Assembly (NCBI GenBank): GCA_965220465.1
Contig: CBDCPZ010000025.1
Location: 620,001 to 684,000, forward strand
DNA from: JAHDHW01 sp965220465
GTDB lineage: Bacteria; Bacteroidota; Bacteroidia; Chitinophagales; Saprospiraceae
DNA length: 64,000 nt
Direction: 5' to 3'
Positions 29,701-38,672 of the stretch are shown here, in pieces (within the stretch, counting starts at the first letter, position 1; each line of letters starts with the position of its first letter). The notes under the pieces were generated by a model. It searched no databases. It was given only the letters and a program-made list of their open reading frames with translations, and was not told the origin of the DNA. Both the position numbers and the translations under genes were made by a program.

Positions 29701-32700
29701 GCGATTGTAAGCGATGGTGTTTGTAACTCAATAGCTGTTGAAATAACGCTTATTGTCATTGCTGCACCACAAGCCAATCCTGCTTCTGCGGAGGAATGTG
29801 ACGATGGAAATGGAACTGCAACTTTTGATTTAGACGATTTGGAAAATGCTGTCAACGGTGGAAATGCTAATCTCGTCAACTGGTTTGAAGATATTAATGG
29901 AACAATGCCGATTTCGTCGCCCTATACAACTGGTTCAACCATAGTTTATGCAACTGTAGAGGATGGAAATTGTTTTTCTGAAATTGTCGAAATTACGCTC
30001 GATGTCGTCGATGCACCACAAGCCAATCCTGCTTCTGCGGAGGAATGTGACGATGGAAATGGAACTGCAACTTTTGATTTAGACGATTTGGAAAATGCTG
30101 TCAACGGTGGAAATGCTAATCTCGTCAACTGGTTTGAAGATATTAATGGAACAATGCCGATTTCGTCGCCTTATACAACTGGTTCAACCATAGTTTATGC
30201 AACCGTTGGCAGTGGGCTTTGTATTTCCGAAATTGTAGAAATTATGCTAAATGTTGTTGATGCACCACAAGCAAATTCCACCTCTGCCGATGAATGTGAC
30301 GATGGAAATGGAATGGCTACTTTCGATTTAGAGGCTTTGGAAAATACAATCAACGGAGGAAATGCCAATCCAGTCAACTGGTTTGAAGACGATGCCGGTA
30401 CAATTCCAATTTTTTCACCTTACACAACCGGCCCAACAACCATTTATGCAACTGTTGGAGAAGGAAATTGCATTTCTGAAATTGTAGAAATCGTTTTAAA
30501 TATCGTAGACAGCCCGCAAGCCAATCCCACTTCTGCACAGGAATGTGACGATGGAACCGGAACCGCAAGTTTCAATTTAACCGCTTTAGAAAATATTGTC
30601 AATGGGGGAACAGCAAATACAGTCAACTGGTTTGAAGATGATGCTGGTACAATTCCAATTTCGTCACCTTACACTTCCCCAACAGCAATTGTTTACGCAA
30701 CCGTCGGAGACGGAAATTGTATCTCTCAGATTGTAGAAATAACGCTCAATGTAATTGATAGCCCAGACGCGGCTCCTGCTTCTGCTTCTGCTTGCGACGA
30801 AGGCAATGGAACGGCTACTTTTAATCTGACTGCTTTGGAAAATATAGTTAATACCGGAACAGGAAATCAAGTCAATTGGTATCAAGATCCCGGAACTACT
30901 ATTTCGATAAGTTCTCCCTACGTTACTTCCTCAACTATCGTTTATGCCAATGTTGGATCAGGTAATTGCATTTCTATAACCGTTGGTGTTCAGCTTACGG
31001 TAATAGACGCTGCTCCTGCGATTCCGACTTCTACAGACGAATGTGATGAAGGCAATGGAACGGCGACCTTTGATTTGACCGCTTTAGAAAATATAGTTAA
31101 CGGAGGAACAGGTGCAATGGTCAATTGGTTTGAAGATGATGCCGGTACCACCCCCATTTCTTCACCCTACTCTACTGTTTCAACAATAATTTACGCGACG
31201 GTTAGTAGTGGAAATTGCATCAATGGACCCGTTGAAATAACCCTCAATGTTTTGGATAGTCCAGAAGCAAATTCTACTTCTGCTGACGAATGTGACATTG
31301 GAAATGGAACTGCTCTTTTTAATTTAAATGCACTGGTTTCAACCGTCAATGGCAGCACAGGGAATCCGGTCAACTGGTACCAGGACATGGCAGGAACCAT
31401 CCCGATAACCTCTCCTTACACAACGGTTTCAACAACAATTTATGCAACTGTTGAAAATGGGAATTGTGTTTCAGAAATTGTAGCTATCCAACTAAATGTA
31501 GGTCAAAACCCCGATGCTGCTCCTGCTTTTGCCTCAGCATGCGACGAAGGCAATGGTATGGCAACTTTCAATTTAACAGCTTTAGAAAGTATCGTTAACA
31601 CAGGAACGGCCAATCCAGTCAGCTGGTATCAGAACGCTGCAGCTACCATTCCTATAAATTCGCCTTATGTTACTTCGTCTACCACTGTTTTTGCCATTGT
31701 TGGAACCGGAAATTGTACTTCTGAAGTTGTTGGCGTCCAACTCACTGTTTTGGCTGCCCCTGCTGCGAATTCTGCTTTTGCTGATGAATGTGATGATGGC
31801 AGTGGAACTGCAAATTTTGATCTGTCGGCATTGGAATCTATTGTAAATAACGGAACGGTCAATACCGTTAACTGGTTTGAAGACATTAATGCCACAATAC
31901 CAATTTCATCACCCTACTCTACCGCTTCAACTTCTATTTTTGCAACGGTTGAAGGTGTAAACTGCGTTTCACAAATAGTTGAAATAAGTTTAAATGTTTT
32001 AAATATTCCTCAGTCTAATAACGCTTTTGTTGATCAATGTGACGATGGCAACGGAGCAGCAATTTTTGACCTAACTCTTTTAGAACCAACCGTTAATGGT
32101 GGAACCACAAATCAAGTGAATTGGTTTGAAGATGCCAACGCTACGATTCCAATCACATCTCCTTACAACTCCGCTTCAACGACTATTTATGCGACTGTAA
32201 GCAATGGAAATTGTATTTCTCAAATTGCAGAAATCCAACTCAATGTTGATGCAAGTCCTGACGCTAACCCTGCTTTTGCCAGCGAATGTGACGATGGAAA
32301 TGGAACAGCAACTTTTGATTTAAACAATTTAGAATCAACTGTCAACGGTGGCTCTGCCAACACAGTTATCTGGTTTGAAGATGTGAATGCAACGATCCCA
32401 ATCGCTTCACCATATACTTCCGTTTCAACAACAATTTATGCAAATGTAACTGACGGAAATTGTACTTCAGAAATTGTTGAAATTATATTAAATGCGATCA
32501 ATAGCCCTGTCGCAAATCCTGCTTCTGCCAGCGAATGTGATGATGGAAACGGTACATCTTCCTTTGATTTAAGCCTTTTAGAATCAACCGTTAATGATGG
32601 AACCGCAAATCCTGTAAACTGGTTTGAAGATGTGAATGCAACGATTCCAATCTTATCACCTTACACTTCTGCTTCAACCACGATTTATGCAAATGTTGGA

Positions 32701-34203
32701 GGTGGAAATTGCATTTCCGGCATAGCAGCTATTGATTTAACTATTTTACAAAATCCAATTGATGACTATAATGACATGATTTGTGAAGATGAAAATGTCA
32801 CTATCAACGGAACCATTTACGATGTCAATAATCCATCAGGAACAGAGGTATTTCAAAATGGAGCAAACAATGGTTGTGATAGTATCGTTTTTGTAGATCT
32901 TGACTTTTTTGAACCTGTTTCCGGAACAATCAGCGGAGAAACCACCATTTGTGATGGCCAATCTGTTGTGTTGACTTTCAATCTAAACGGTGCAAATTCC
33001 TACGACATTGAATACTCTGATGGCATCAATCCGGCTATTCTTTTAAATGGTATAAATGACGGACATACGATATCTGTTTCTCCTTCGGTTACCACAACTT
33101 ATTCATTAATCAGTGTTGTTGGAAATGGAATTCCGTGTTCGCCCACACTACCAACAAGTTTTGTAACAGTAACCGTTTCTTCAATTGATGCAGCTGTAAA
33201 TATTTTGACTGATTATCAAGGTTTTGCAGTGAGTTGTAACAATGAAAATGATGGAGCCGTAGAGGTCACTCCACAATCCGGAACAGCGCCATTTTCCTAT
33301 CTTTGGAGCAATGGAGCAACCACTTCAACGGCGAGTAATTTATCCGCCGGAAATTACAGCGTGACCGTGACCGATGCCACAGGATGTACGGTTGAAGCAA
33401 TTGTCACCCTTTCCCAACCAACTGCAATAGAAGTAACAGCTTTCACGACTTCTCCGGATTGCGAGGATAATTTTAATGGAAGCATAATTATTGAAAATAT
33501 AATTGGAGGAGCTGGAATTTATGAATATTCTTTAGAAGGTCAGTCATTCACACCAATATTGGCTTTCCCTGTCGAAATTCCGTTTTTACCGTCCGGCGAT
33601 TACGAACTGATTGTTCAGGACATAAATGATTGCGCAACTAGCCAAAATCTGTTTATTCAAGAACCTGTTGCTCATTTTGTCAATTTGGGTAGCGATGTGG
33701 AAATCGTTTTAGGGGAAAGTGTTCAATTAAACGCTGAAGCGAATTTTGAAGTAGCGGAAATATTCTGGACTCCTGAAGAAAATCTAAGTTGTTTAGACTG
33801 CCTTGACCCAATTGCCAGACCTATTGAAACGACAACTTACAGCGTTTTAGTGGTTGACTCAATCGGATGTTCCGCAACCGATGAAATCACCATTTCTGTA
33901 AAAAAGAGCCGAAACGTTTTTATCCCTTCCGCCTTTAGTCCAAACGGCGATGGCACCAATGACAATTTCTATGTTTTTGCAGGCTCCAACGTAGTTGAAA
34001 TCAAACAATTCAGCATTTTTAGTCGCTGGGGAGAATTGATTTTTAATTTAAATAATATTCAGCCAAACGATCGAAATTTTGCTTGGAACGGAGAATTCAA
34101 CGGACAACGCCTTAATCCCGGAGTTTTTATTTACCTGATTGAAATCGAATTTGTTGACGGCAGAACGATTATTTACAAAGGAGATGTCACTTTGATGAAG
34201 TAA
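26791..34203 (+). CDS. Giant secreted protein with 18 tandem Ig-like repeats and T9SS type B sorting domain
   Basis: A 2470-residue protein predicted to be exported by Sec and then the type IX system. A signal segment lies at about residues 25-46 (AAFLCFFLLAFFVLKNISAQ) after a basic 24-residue leader. Residues about 48-265 form an N-terminal domain (TLDRGDIAIIGVNADNDCNS). Residues about 480-1990 hold 18 repeats of 82-87 residues, each with E-C-D-D-G-N-G-T-A-T-F-D-L, V-N-W-F-E-D and a second Cys in G-N-C, so each probably has one disulphide. Residues about 2140-2215 look like a SprB repeat (VSCNNENDGAVEVTPQSGTA). The end (NVFIPSAFSPNGDGTNDNFY to VTLMK) is a CHU_C gliding-associated/type B sorting domain. 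A role in adhesion or gliding is inferred. Confidence 0.92.
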   Translation: MPKNKHYQHDRRSNIYIALFQSIKHKAAFLCFFLLAFFVLKNISAQTTLDRGDIAIIGVNADNDCNSAPSQDVVSFVAFKDITNGTVLDITDNGWERVFPNLWGDSEGTFRFTFNAGTITAGTTFQLIFDGDVNTTNSNNPDWNVTDINFSFGGLNMNSSGDQIFVMQDGTWNNGGMTGDHDATYSGRILYGFNTRSVWQADGSSQQSNLHPEVDPCFHMEPTSGSTEYISYSGPTAPATQLEWITLFGDPNNWTTYGSCASYIPPPASFTINSSGMSIDCSVCSGCGTVNSDLTFNLPASGGPFNVVYTDGTSEYTLNGINDGYIESVVVNTTTTFEIVSVTDVNSCPVFSNFEGGATITIGMGDAYAELSQSGPLCSGECIDLEFNVTGSNPTFTIDLFISIPPFLVDLPVTVPFIELDETWTVCAQGSGVTFNPSGNYIRIPEDYDGTVIITLAGITDNVDCDGTVDPTPFNFSVIPTPTVNSAGPLQACDDGSGQANFDLTSLDNTINDNSGDPVNWFSDQQLNNPIGNPSNYISGSTTVYANVGGGPCLSDSVAIELIVDPIPTANSASDEVCGDVNGQTTYDLTTLDVIVNGNSGDPVNWYSDVNGNNPIPNPSSYTTNGGVVYATVSNGICESETSVVTLTVNPSPAAFPTSDELCDEGGGVATFDLTTLENIINGSSGDLVNWFSDSNADNPINNPSNYVTTGGSVYAIVTDGVCESSIVEIILTVLPTPNANPTSATECDDGNGMAIFNLTALDVIVNGNSGNPVSWFLDANGAFPIGTPSNFSSSGETVYASVENGTCSSPLVEIILIVIESPVANGTTDSECDDGNGTATFDLTSLDFIVNNGTSNTVNWYLDINGINPVPDPMNYLSGNGTVYAQVAEGNCTSDIVEILLSILSIPIANETSDTQCEENPGQATFDLTTLDNIVNGGSGNPVSWFLDANGTAPIPNPDNYMSGSGIVYAIVSDGVCNSIAVEITLIVIAAPQANPASAEECDDGNGTATFDLDDLENAVNGGNANLVNWFEDINGTMPISSPYTTGSTIVYATVEDGNCFSEIVEITLDVVDAPQANPASAEECDDGNGTATFDLDDLENAVNGGNANLVNWFEDINGTMPISSPYTTGSTIVYATVGSGLCISEIVEIMLNVVDAPQANSTSADECDDGNGMATFDLEALENTINGGNANPVNWFEDDAGTIPIFSPYTTGPTTIYATVGEGNCISEIVEIVLNIVDSPQANPTSAQECDDGTGTASFNLTALENIVNGGTANTVNWFEDDAGTIPISSPYTSPTAIVYATVGDGNCISQIVEITLNVIDSPDAAPASASACDEGNGTATFNLTALENIVNTGTGNQVNWYQDPGTTISISSPYVTSSTIVYANVGSGNCISITVGVQLTVIDAAPAIPTSTDECDEGNGTATFDLTALENIVNGGTGAMVNWFEDDAGTTPISSPYSTVSTIIYATVSSGNCINGPVEITLNVLDSPEANSTSADECDIGNGTALFNLNALVSTVNGSTGNPVNWYQDMAGTIPITSPYTTVSTTIYATVENGNCVSEIVAIQLNVGQNPDAAPAFASACDEGNGMATFNLTALESIVNTGTANPVSWYQNAAATIPINSPYVTSSTTVFAIVGTGNCTSEVVGVQLTVLAAPAANSAFADECDDGSGTANFDLSALESIVNNGTVNTVNWFEDINATIPISSPYSTASTSIFATVEGVNCVSQIVEISLNVLNIPQSNNAFVDQCDDGNGAAIFDLTLLEPTVNGGTTNQVNWFEDANATIPITSPYNSASTTIYATVSNGNCISQIAEIQLNVDASPDANPAFASECDDGNGTATFDLNNLESTVNGGSANTVIWFEDVNATIPIASPYTSVSTTIYANVTDGNCTSEIVEIILNAINSPVANPASASECDDGNGTSSFDLSLLESTVNDGTANPVNWFEDVNATIPILSPYTSASTTIYANVGGGNCISGIAAIDLTILQNPIDDYNDMICEDENVTINGTIYDVNNPSGTEVFQNGANNGCDSIVFVDLDFFEPVSGTISGETTICDGQSVVLTFNLNGANSYDIEYSDGINPAILLNGINDGHTISVSPSVTTTYSLISVVGNGIPCSPTLPTSFVTVTVSSIDAAVNILTDYQGFAVSCNNENDGAVEVTPQSGTAPFSYLWSNGATTSTASNLSAGNYSVTVTDATGCTVEAIVTLSQPTAIEVTAFTTSPDCEDNFNGSIIIENIIGGAGIYEYSLEGQSFTPILAFPVEIPFLPSGDYELIVQDINDCATSQNLFIQEPVAHFVNLGSDVEIVLGESVQLNAEANFEVAEIFWTPEENLSCLDCLDPIARPIETTTYSVLVVDSIGCSATDEITISVKKSRNVFIPSAFSPNGDGTNDNFYVFAGSNVVEIKQFSIFSRWGELIFNLNNIQPNDRNFAWNGEFNGQRLNPGVFIYLIEIEFVDGRTIIYKGDVTLMK
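28230..32755 (+). repeat. 18 tandem coding repeats of about 250 bp
   Basis: In-frame repeats inside the giant gene, about 246-261 bp each. Units 1-6 are longer and carry an N-P-S-N-Y loop; units 7-18 are shorter with S-S-P-Y-T. Unit 7 (29763-29954) and unit 8 (30012-30203) share 192 bp with a single mismatch (29922 against 30171), showing a recent 249-bp duplication; the others have diverged widely. Confidence 0.93.
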
Positions 34204-34252
34204 TTTTTAAAAACAAAACCAACTTTCCAAAATCTTTTCTGTTTAGGTCTTT

Positions 34253-35155
34253 ATGCTGAAAATCGCTTATTCCCCTATTTACAAATATGCATTGCCAAAT
34301 GGGCATCGATTTCCAATGATCAAATATGAATTGATCCCCGAACAATTGCTTTATGAAGGCACGGTAAAACAGGATAATTTTTTCCATCCTGACGCTGCAA
34401 GTGAGGAAACGATCCTGCTTACGCACGATCAGGAATATTGGAACAAACTAAAAACCCAACAACTCACCGCAAAAGAAATCAGGAAAATTGGATTCCCGAT
34501 GACCAAGCTTTTAGTCCGCAGAGGCACTCACATTTCCAACGGAACTCTTCAATGCGCTTTGTTCGCTCAACAACACGGAATTGCGATGAATATCGCAGGA
34601 GGCACCCATCATTCTTTCACCGATCACGGAGAAGGTTTTTGTGTTTTTAACGACATCGCCATTGCAGCTAATCATCTGTTAACAAATGCTTTAGCTAAAA
34701 AAATACTGGTCGTCGATCTCGATGTTCATCAGGGAAATGGAACTGCTCAGATCTTTCAAAATGAAAATCGCGTTTTCACTTTCAGCATGCATGGCGCAAA
34801 AAATTATCCCACTAAAAAAGAAAAATCTGACCTCGATATTGGCCTTCCCGACAAAACAGAAGATGATTTTTATTTAAAAACCCTTCGTGAAACACTACCC
34901 TCTTTGATCGATAACCTTGAACCGGATTTTATCTTTTACCTTTCAGGAGTTGATGTTTTAAAAACTGACAAACTGGGCAGATTGAGCCTAAGCATTGAAG
35001 GCTGCAAAGAAAGAGACCGCATCGTTTTGAAAAGCTGCAAAAAGAACCAAATTCCGGTTGCCGTCAGCATGGGAGGAGGCTACTCTGAACGTTTAACAGA
35101 TATCGTCGAAGCGCATGCAAATACCTTTCGTTTGGCGCAGGAAATTTATTTTTAA
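34253..35155 (+). CDS. Histone deacetylase-family protein
   Basis: A 300-residue arginase/deacetylase-fold enzyme, resembling the class IV (HDAC11-like) bacterial branch. It hydrolyses acetyl-lysine or another acetylated amine using zinc. Visible catalytic residues are His119-His120 (GGTHHSF), zinc ligands Asp157 and His159 (VVDLDVHQGNG) and Asp234 (SGVDVLKTD). The Tyr-containing loop MGGGYSE follows near residue 276. Its length fits a single catalytic domain. It begins 49 bp after the giant gene in the same direction but is unlikely to be functionally linked. The substrate is unknown. Confidence 0.9.
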   Translation: MLKIAYSPIYKYALPNGHRFPMIKYELIPEQLLYEGTVKQDNFFHPDAASEETILLTHDQEYWNKLKTQQLTAKEIRKIGFPMTKLLVRRGTHISNGTLQCALFAQQHGIAMNIAGGTHHSFTDHGEGFCVFNDIAIAANHLLTNALAKKILVVDLDVHQGNGTAQIFQNENRVFTFSMHGAKNYPTKKEKSDLDIGLPDKTEDDFYLKTLRETLPSLIDNLEPDFIFYLSGVDVLKTDKLGRLSLSIEGCKERDRIVLKSCKKNQIPVAVSMGGGYSERLTDIVEAHANTFRLAQEIYF

Positions 35156-35169
35156 AAAGAAGTTTGGAG

Positions 35170-35310
35170 TTTATGGTTTGGAGTTTGAAGTTGCTTGTTT
35201 CTAGCTTGATGTTTTCCAATAACCTAATTACCCAATAACTTATAACCCATAACCTTTAACCTCTTCACTTCCTTACCTCCTAACCTTCTGACTTCCTTAC
35301 CTCTTAACCT
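35170..35310. repeat. Pyrimidine-rich degenerate short repeats
   Basis: Between the convergent HDAC and VOC genes the plus strand is made of loosely repeated units such as TAACCTAATTACCCAATAAC, CTTCCTTACCTCC, TAACCTTCTGACTTCC and CTTACCTCTTAACC. It is strongly C+T-rich on one strand over about 90 bp (35218-35310), preceded by a G+T-rich stretch (TTTGGAGTTTATGGTTTGGA). No gene is seen. Confidence 0.6.
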
Positions 35311-35699
35311 ATTTCCTTCACCTGAGCCGTCAATTCAACACGATGACCATCCGGGTCTTTAATATAAACAGAGTGGAAATGAATTAAATCCTGAAATTCA
35401 AATTCAATATTTTTGGAACGAAAATGATCCATTGCATAATCAAGGCCAGCGCGGCTTATCCGAAAAGCAAAATGGAAAGCGGTCAACCAATCTCCTTCAG
35501 GCAAAGGTTGCGGATCGTCAGTCTTCCCCGGAAAAATAGCAACTCCGCTAGTCGTTCCGATCATCATGATTGGAAATGGGCCCCATTCTTTGGGTTGCAC
35601 TCTTTTAAATCCAAGTACATCAGCATACCATTGCGCTGATTTTTCCATATCTTTTACGCGAATGGCAACGTGATCTAATTGTAAAACTTTAAAATCCAT
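35304..35699 (-). CDS. VOC (glyoxalase/dioxygenase) family protein
   Basis: A 131-residue single-domain VOC protein from ATG 35699; the frame extends to 35750 but the preferred start puts the domain at the N-terminus (MDFKVLQLDHVAIRVKDMEK). The paired beta-alpha-beta-beta-beta modules are visible, with metal-ligand candidates His in LDHVAIRV, His in TAFHFAFRI and Glu in HRVELTAQV. The C-terminal SVYIKDPDGHRVEL is a strong VOC signature. Family members include glyoxalases, fosfomycin-resistance enzymes and dioxygenases; the substrate cannot be assigned. Confidence 0.88.
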   Translation of the reverse strand: MDFKVLQLDHVAIRVKDMEKSAQWYADVLGFKRVQPKEWGPFPIMMIGTTSGVAIFPGKTDDPQPLPEGDWLTAFHFAFRISRAGLDYAMDHFRSKNIEFEFQDLIHFHSVYIKDPDGHRVELTAQVKEIG

Positions 35700-35825
35700 A
35701 GAATCAAAACTATGTTCCCAGCATTTAAAAAGCAAATTAATTTTAAACAAAAAAATTATATTTTTATAGCAAATTAGTGAACTTAGAACCGGTCAAATAA
35801 CTTTACTTTTTGTTACTATATTTCT

Positions 35826-35920
35826 TGGAACGCAGATCAGACGGATTAGGCAGATTACCGCAGTTCATTTTCGAAAATCTGTGAAATCTGATCAATCCGC
35901 GTCATCCGCGTTCTATTAAA
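35826..35920. repeat. Dispersed repeat, two-armed copy
   Basis: An imperfect inverted repeat: the left arm starts GGAACGCAGATCAGACGGAT (35827) and the right arm ends CGCGTCATCCGCGTTC (35915). Half-copies of the same unit occur at 48345-48379 and 51732-51763. It lies in the gap upstream of priA. The transcript could fold into a long hairpin. Confidence 0.7.
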
Positions 35921-35966
35921 AAATACCATTTTCAAAGGGCAACTTTCAGATTTTAAAATCAAATTT

Positions 35967-38444
35967 TTGAGTACAGAATCATTCCATCCAATCGCTACAA
36001 CCAATACTTATGTGACGGTAATCCTTCCGATTGCAGTGCCAAAGCCTTACACTTATTACGTTCCCGAAGAATTGGTGAAGGATATCCAATTTGGTGTGAG
36101 AGTGGAAGTTCAGTTTGGAAAAAGTAAACTCTATTCAGCTTTGGTCATGGAAGTTCATGCTGATGCGCCAGCTGATTACAAACCAAAACCAGTCATTTCA
36201 ATTATTGATCAAACGCCGATCATTTTTCCAAATCAGATCAAACTCTGGCGCTGGATGGCAAAATATTATGCCTGCACTTTGGGGGAAGTCATGAATGCTG
36301 CGCTGCCTTCCGGAATGAAACTCGCAAGTGAAACACGAGTTGTTTTGAGTCCCTTTTTTGATGAAAATTATGATGGCTTTAATGACAAAGAATTCATGAT
36401 CACGGAGGCTTTGAGTATTCAAAATGAATTGAGCATCGATGATATTCGAAAGATTTTAAACCAAAAAACGGTTTATCCACTGATCAATCGCTTGCTGGAA
36501 CAAAGGGTTATTTATTTAAAAGAAGAATTGAAATCGAGTTATAAACCTAAGACCGTTTCCTGTGTAAAACTCGCCGAACCTTATGCTTCCAATCCCGAAT
36601 TGCTGGAAGATGCTTTTGAAAAATTGAGTCGATCAAATCGACAGGTTGAAGCCCTGATGGCTTTTATTCAGCTTTCTAAAAAGCAAGACATTTTACAAGT
36701 TCAGGATGTTTGCAAAAAAGCTTCTGTCTCATCTTCTATTATCAAAGCAATTGAAAAAAAGGAAATATTTGAAATTTATAAAAAAGACGTTAGCCGGATC
36801 GGAGGCTATGAAGACGAATTGGTTGAATCATCAGAGCTTGCCGAGCAACAAATAGCAGCGATTGAAGCCATAAAAGACGGAAAAGGTACAAACGTCACAC
36901 TCCTCCACGGCGTAACGGGAAGTGGAAAAACCCGTGTTTATGTTGAACTCATAAAGGAAACTTTAGAAAAAGGAGAACAAGTACTTTATCTGCTCCCTGA
37001 AATTGCTTTGACCACTCAGATCGTGAGTCGTTTGCAAAAGATTTTCGGAGATCAAATTGTAGTTTTTCATTCGCGTTTGAACAATAACGAACGAGTAGAA
37101 ATCTGGAAAAGTGCATTAGCCAGAAAGCCTTTGGTCATGGGAGCCCGATCGGGTTTGTTTTTACCTTTTGATAACCTAAAACTGATTATCGTTGACGAAG
37201 AGCATGACACTTCTTACAAACAAATGGATCCGGCACCAAGGTATAATGCTCGTGATGTCGCCGTTTTTTTAGCTCAAATGCACGGTGCTAAAATAATTCT
37301 TGGAACGGCTACACCATCTTTAGAATCCTACCACAATTCCCTTTCAAAAAAATACAATCTGGTGGAAATGCCGGAACGGTTTGGAGGCTTGGAGCTTCCG
37401 GAAATTGTCATCGTTGATGCTAATGACGAGACCAAAAAGAAAAAAATGCAATCGCATTTTACTTCCGTTCTTTTAGAAGAATTGAAGCTGACCCTCGAAC
37501 GAGGAGAGCAGGCGATTTTGTTTCAAAACCGGCGGGGATATGCTCCCACTTTGCGCTGTGAAAACTGTAACTGGAACGCTGAATGTATACATTGTGATGT
37601 AAGTTTGACTTATCACAAATTTCAAAACAATCTTCGCTGTCATTACTGCGGCTATCAGCGTCCTATTCCTACGGAATGCCCTGCCTGCGGAACTAAACAA
37701 CTGACACTCAAAGGTTTTGGAACGGAAAAAATAGAAGATGAGCTCAAAATATTTTTACCGCAAGCAAAAATAAATCGTCTTGACTATGATACCGTTAGAG
37801 CCAAAAACGCACATGCACGCATCATCAATGACTTCGAAGAAAAGCGCATTGATATTTTGGTAGGTACTCAAATGGTGACAAAAGGTTTGGATTTCGACAA
37901 CGTGGGATTGGTGGGAGTTTTGAGTGCTGACCATCTTTTTTATTTTCCGGATTTCAGAGCCAGCGAGAGGGGATTTCAGCTCATCACCCAGGTTAGTGGG
38001 CGAGCGGGCAGAAAACATAAACGTGGCAAAGTTATTATCCAGGCTTTTAATACCAGCCATCCTGTTTTAAAAGAAGTTTTAAACAATGATTTCCAACATT
38101 TTTATGAACGGGAGATAACGGAACGCCAAACCTTTTTGTACCCTCCTTTTTGCAGATTGATTAAAATAACGTTGAAACATAAAAAGCCGGATATTCTCAA
38201 CGAAGCTGCTAAAGTTTTTTCAGCAGCTTTAAAAAAGTCGCTCGGCAATCGGGTCATCGGCCCTGCTGTTCCCGGAATTCCAAGAGTCAGAACTTATTTT
38301 CTGATGGATTTACTTTTGAAAATGGAGCGTAATACCGAAAAAATCGCTTTTGCTAAATCTTGCATCTTGGAAGCTATTCATATGACACAATCTTTACAGG
38401 GATTTTCAATGGTTCGAATTAATGTAAATGTAGATCCTTATTAA
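35967..38444 (+). CDS. priA: Primosomal protein N' (replication restart helicase)
   Basis: PriA, 825 residues, a 3'-5' superfamily 2 helicase that reloads the replisome at stalled forks. The N-terminal 3'-DNA-binding domain spans about residues 10-110. Walker A is GVTGSGKTRVY near 315, the Walker B box is VDEEHD near 410, and eight zinc-binding cysteines lie between 530 and 575 (CENCNWNAECIHCD, CHYCGYQ, CPACG). Helicase motifs V/VI include GTQMVTKGLDF and QVSGRAGR. The start is TTG at 35967, because the next in-frame ATG is inside the DNA-binding domain. Confidence 0.95.
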   Translation: MSTESFHPIATTNTYVTVILPIAVPKPYTYYVPEELVKDIQFGVRVEVQFGKSKLYSALVMEVHADAPADYKPKPVISIIDQTPIIFPNQIKLWRWMAKYYACTLGEVMNAALPSGMKLASETRVVLSPFFDENYDGFNDKEFMITEALSIQNELSIDDIRKILNQKTVYPLINRLLEQRVIYLKEELKSSYKPKTVSCVKLAEPYASNPELLEDAFEKLSRSNRQVEALMAFIQLSKKQDILQVQDVCKKASVSSSIIKAIEKKEIFEIYKKDVSRIGGYEDELVESSELAEQQIAAIEAIKDGKGTNVTLLHGVTGSGKTRVYVELIKETLEKGEQVLYLLPEIALTTQIVSRLQKIFGDQIVVFHSRLNNNERVEIWKSALARKPLVMGARSGLFLPFDNLKLIIVDEEHDTSYKQMDPAPRYNARDVAVFLAQMHGAKIILGTATPSLESYHNSLSKKYNLVEMPERFGGLELPEIVIVDANDETKKKKMQSHFTSVLLEELKLTLERGEQAILFQNRRGYAPTLRCENCNWNAECIHCDVSLTYHKFQNNLRCHYCGYQRPIPTECPACGTKQLTLKGFGTEKIEDELKIFLPQAKINRLDYDTVRAKNAHARIINDFEEKRIDILVGTQMVTKGLDFDNVGLVGVLSADHLFYFPDFRASERGFQLITQVSGRAGRKHKRGKVIIQAFNTSHPVLKEVLNNDFQHFYEREITERQTFLYPPFCRLIKITLKHKKPDILNEAAKVFSAALKKSLGNRVIGPAVPGIPRVRTYFLMDLLLKMERNTEKIAFAKSCILEAIHMTQSLQGFSMVRINVNVDPY

Positions 38445-38672
38445 AAAATCCTGCTCTTTTATTACTTTTTAAAGCAGTTTTGGCTAATGACCTGACTTTT
38501 TATACCAACCAAATTTTTAAGCTGGTGCAATTCAAATTTAATGGCATGGGATTTACTTTTAAAAAATGATATAAAGGATAATAAAGTACATTTTGAGCGT
38601 TTTTTTAAAAAATCCTCTATATTGGAAAAAATTTAAATATATTTCAGTTACCGCCCAACAACTCCAAAGAGA

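Noticed and set aside
28677..31895. Series of 60-76-residue minus-strand frames at about 250-bp spacing
   Set aside because: They are antisense shadows of the giant gene's repeats, which explains their similarity and period.
28230..32755. Regularly spaced repeats resembling a CRISPR array
   Set aside because: The unit is about 250 bp, in frame, coding and degenerate, not 25-40 bp identical repeats with unique spacers.
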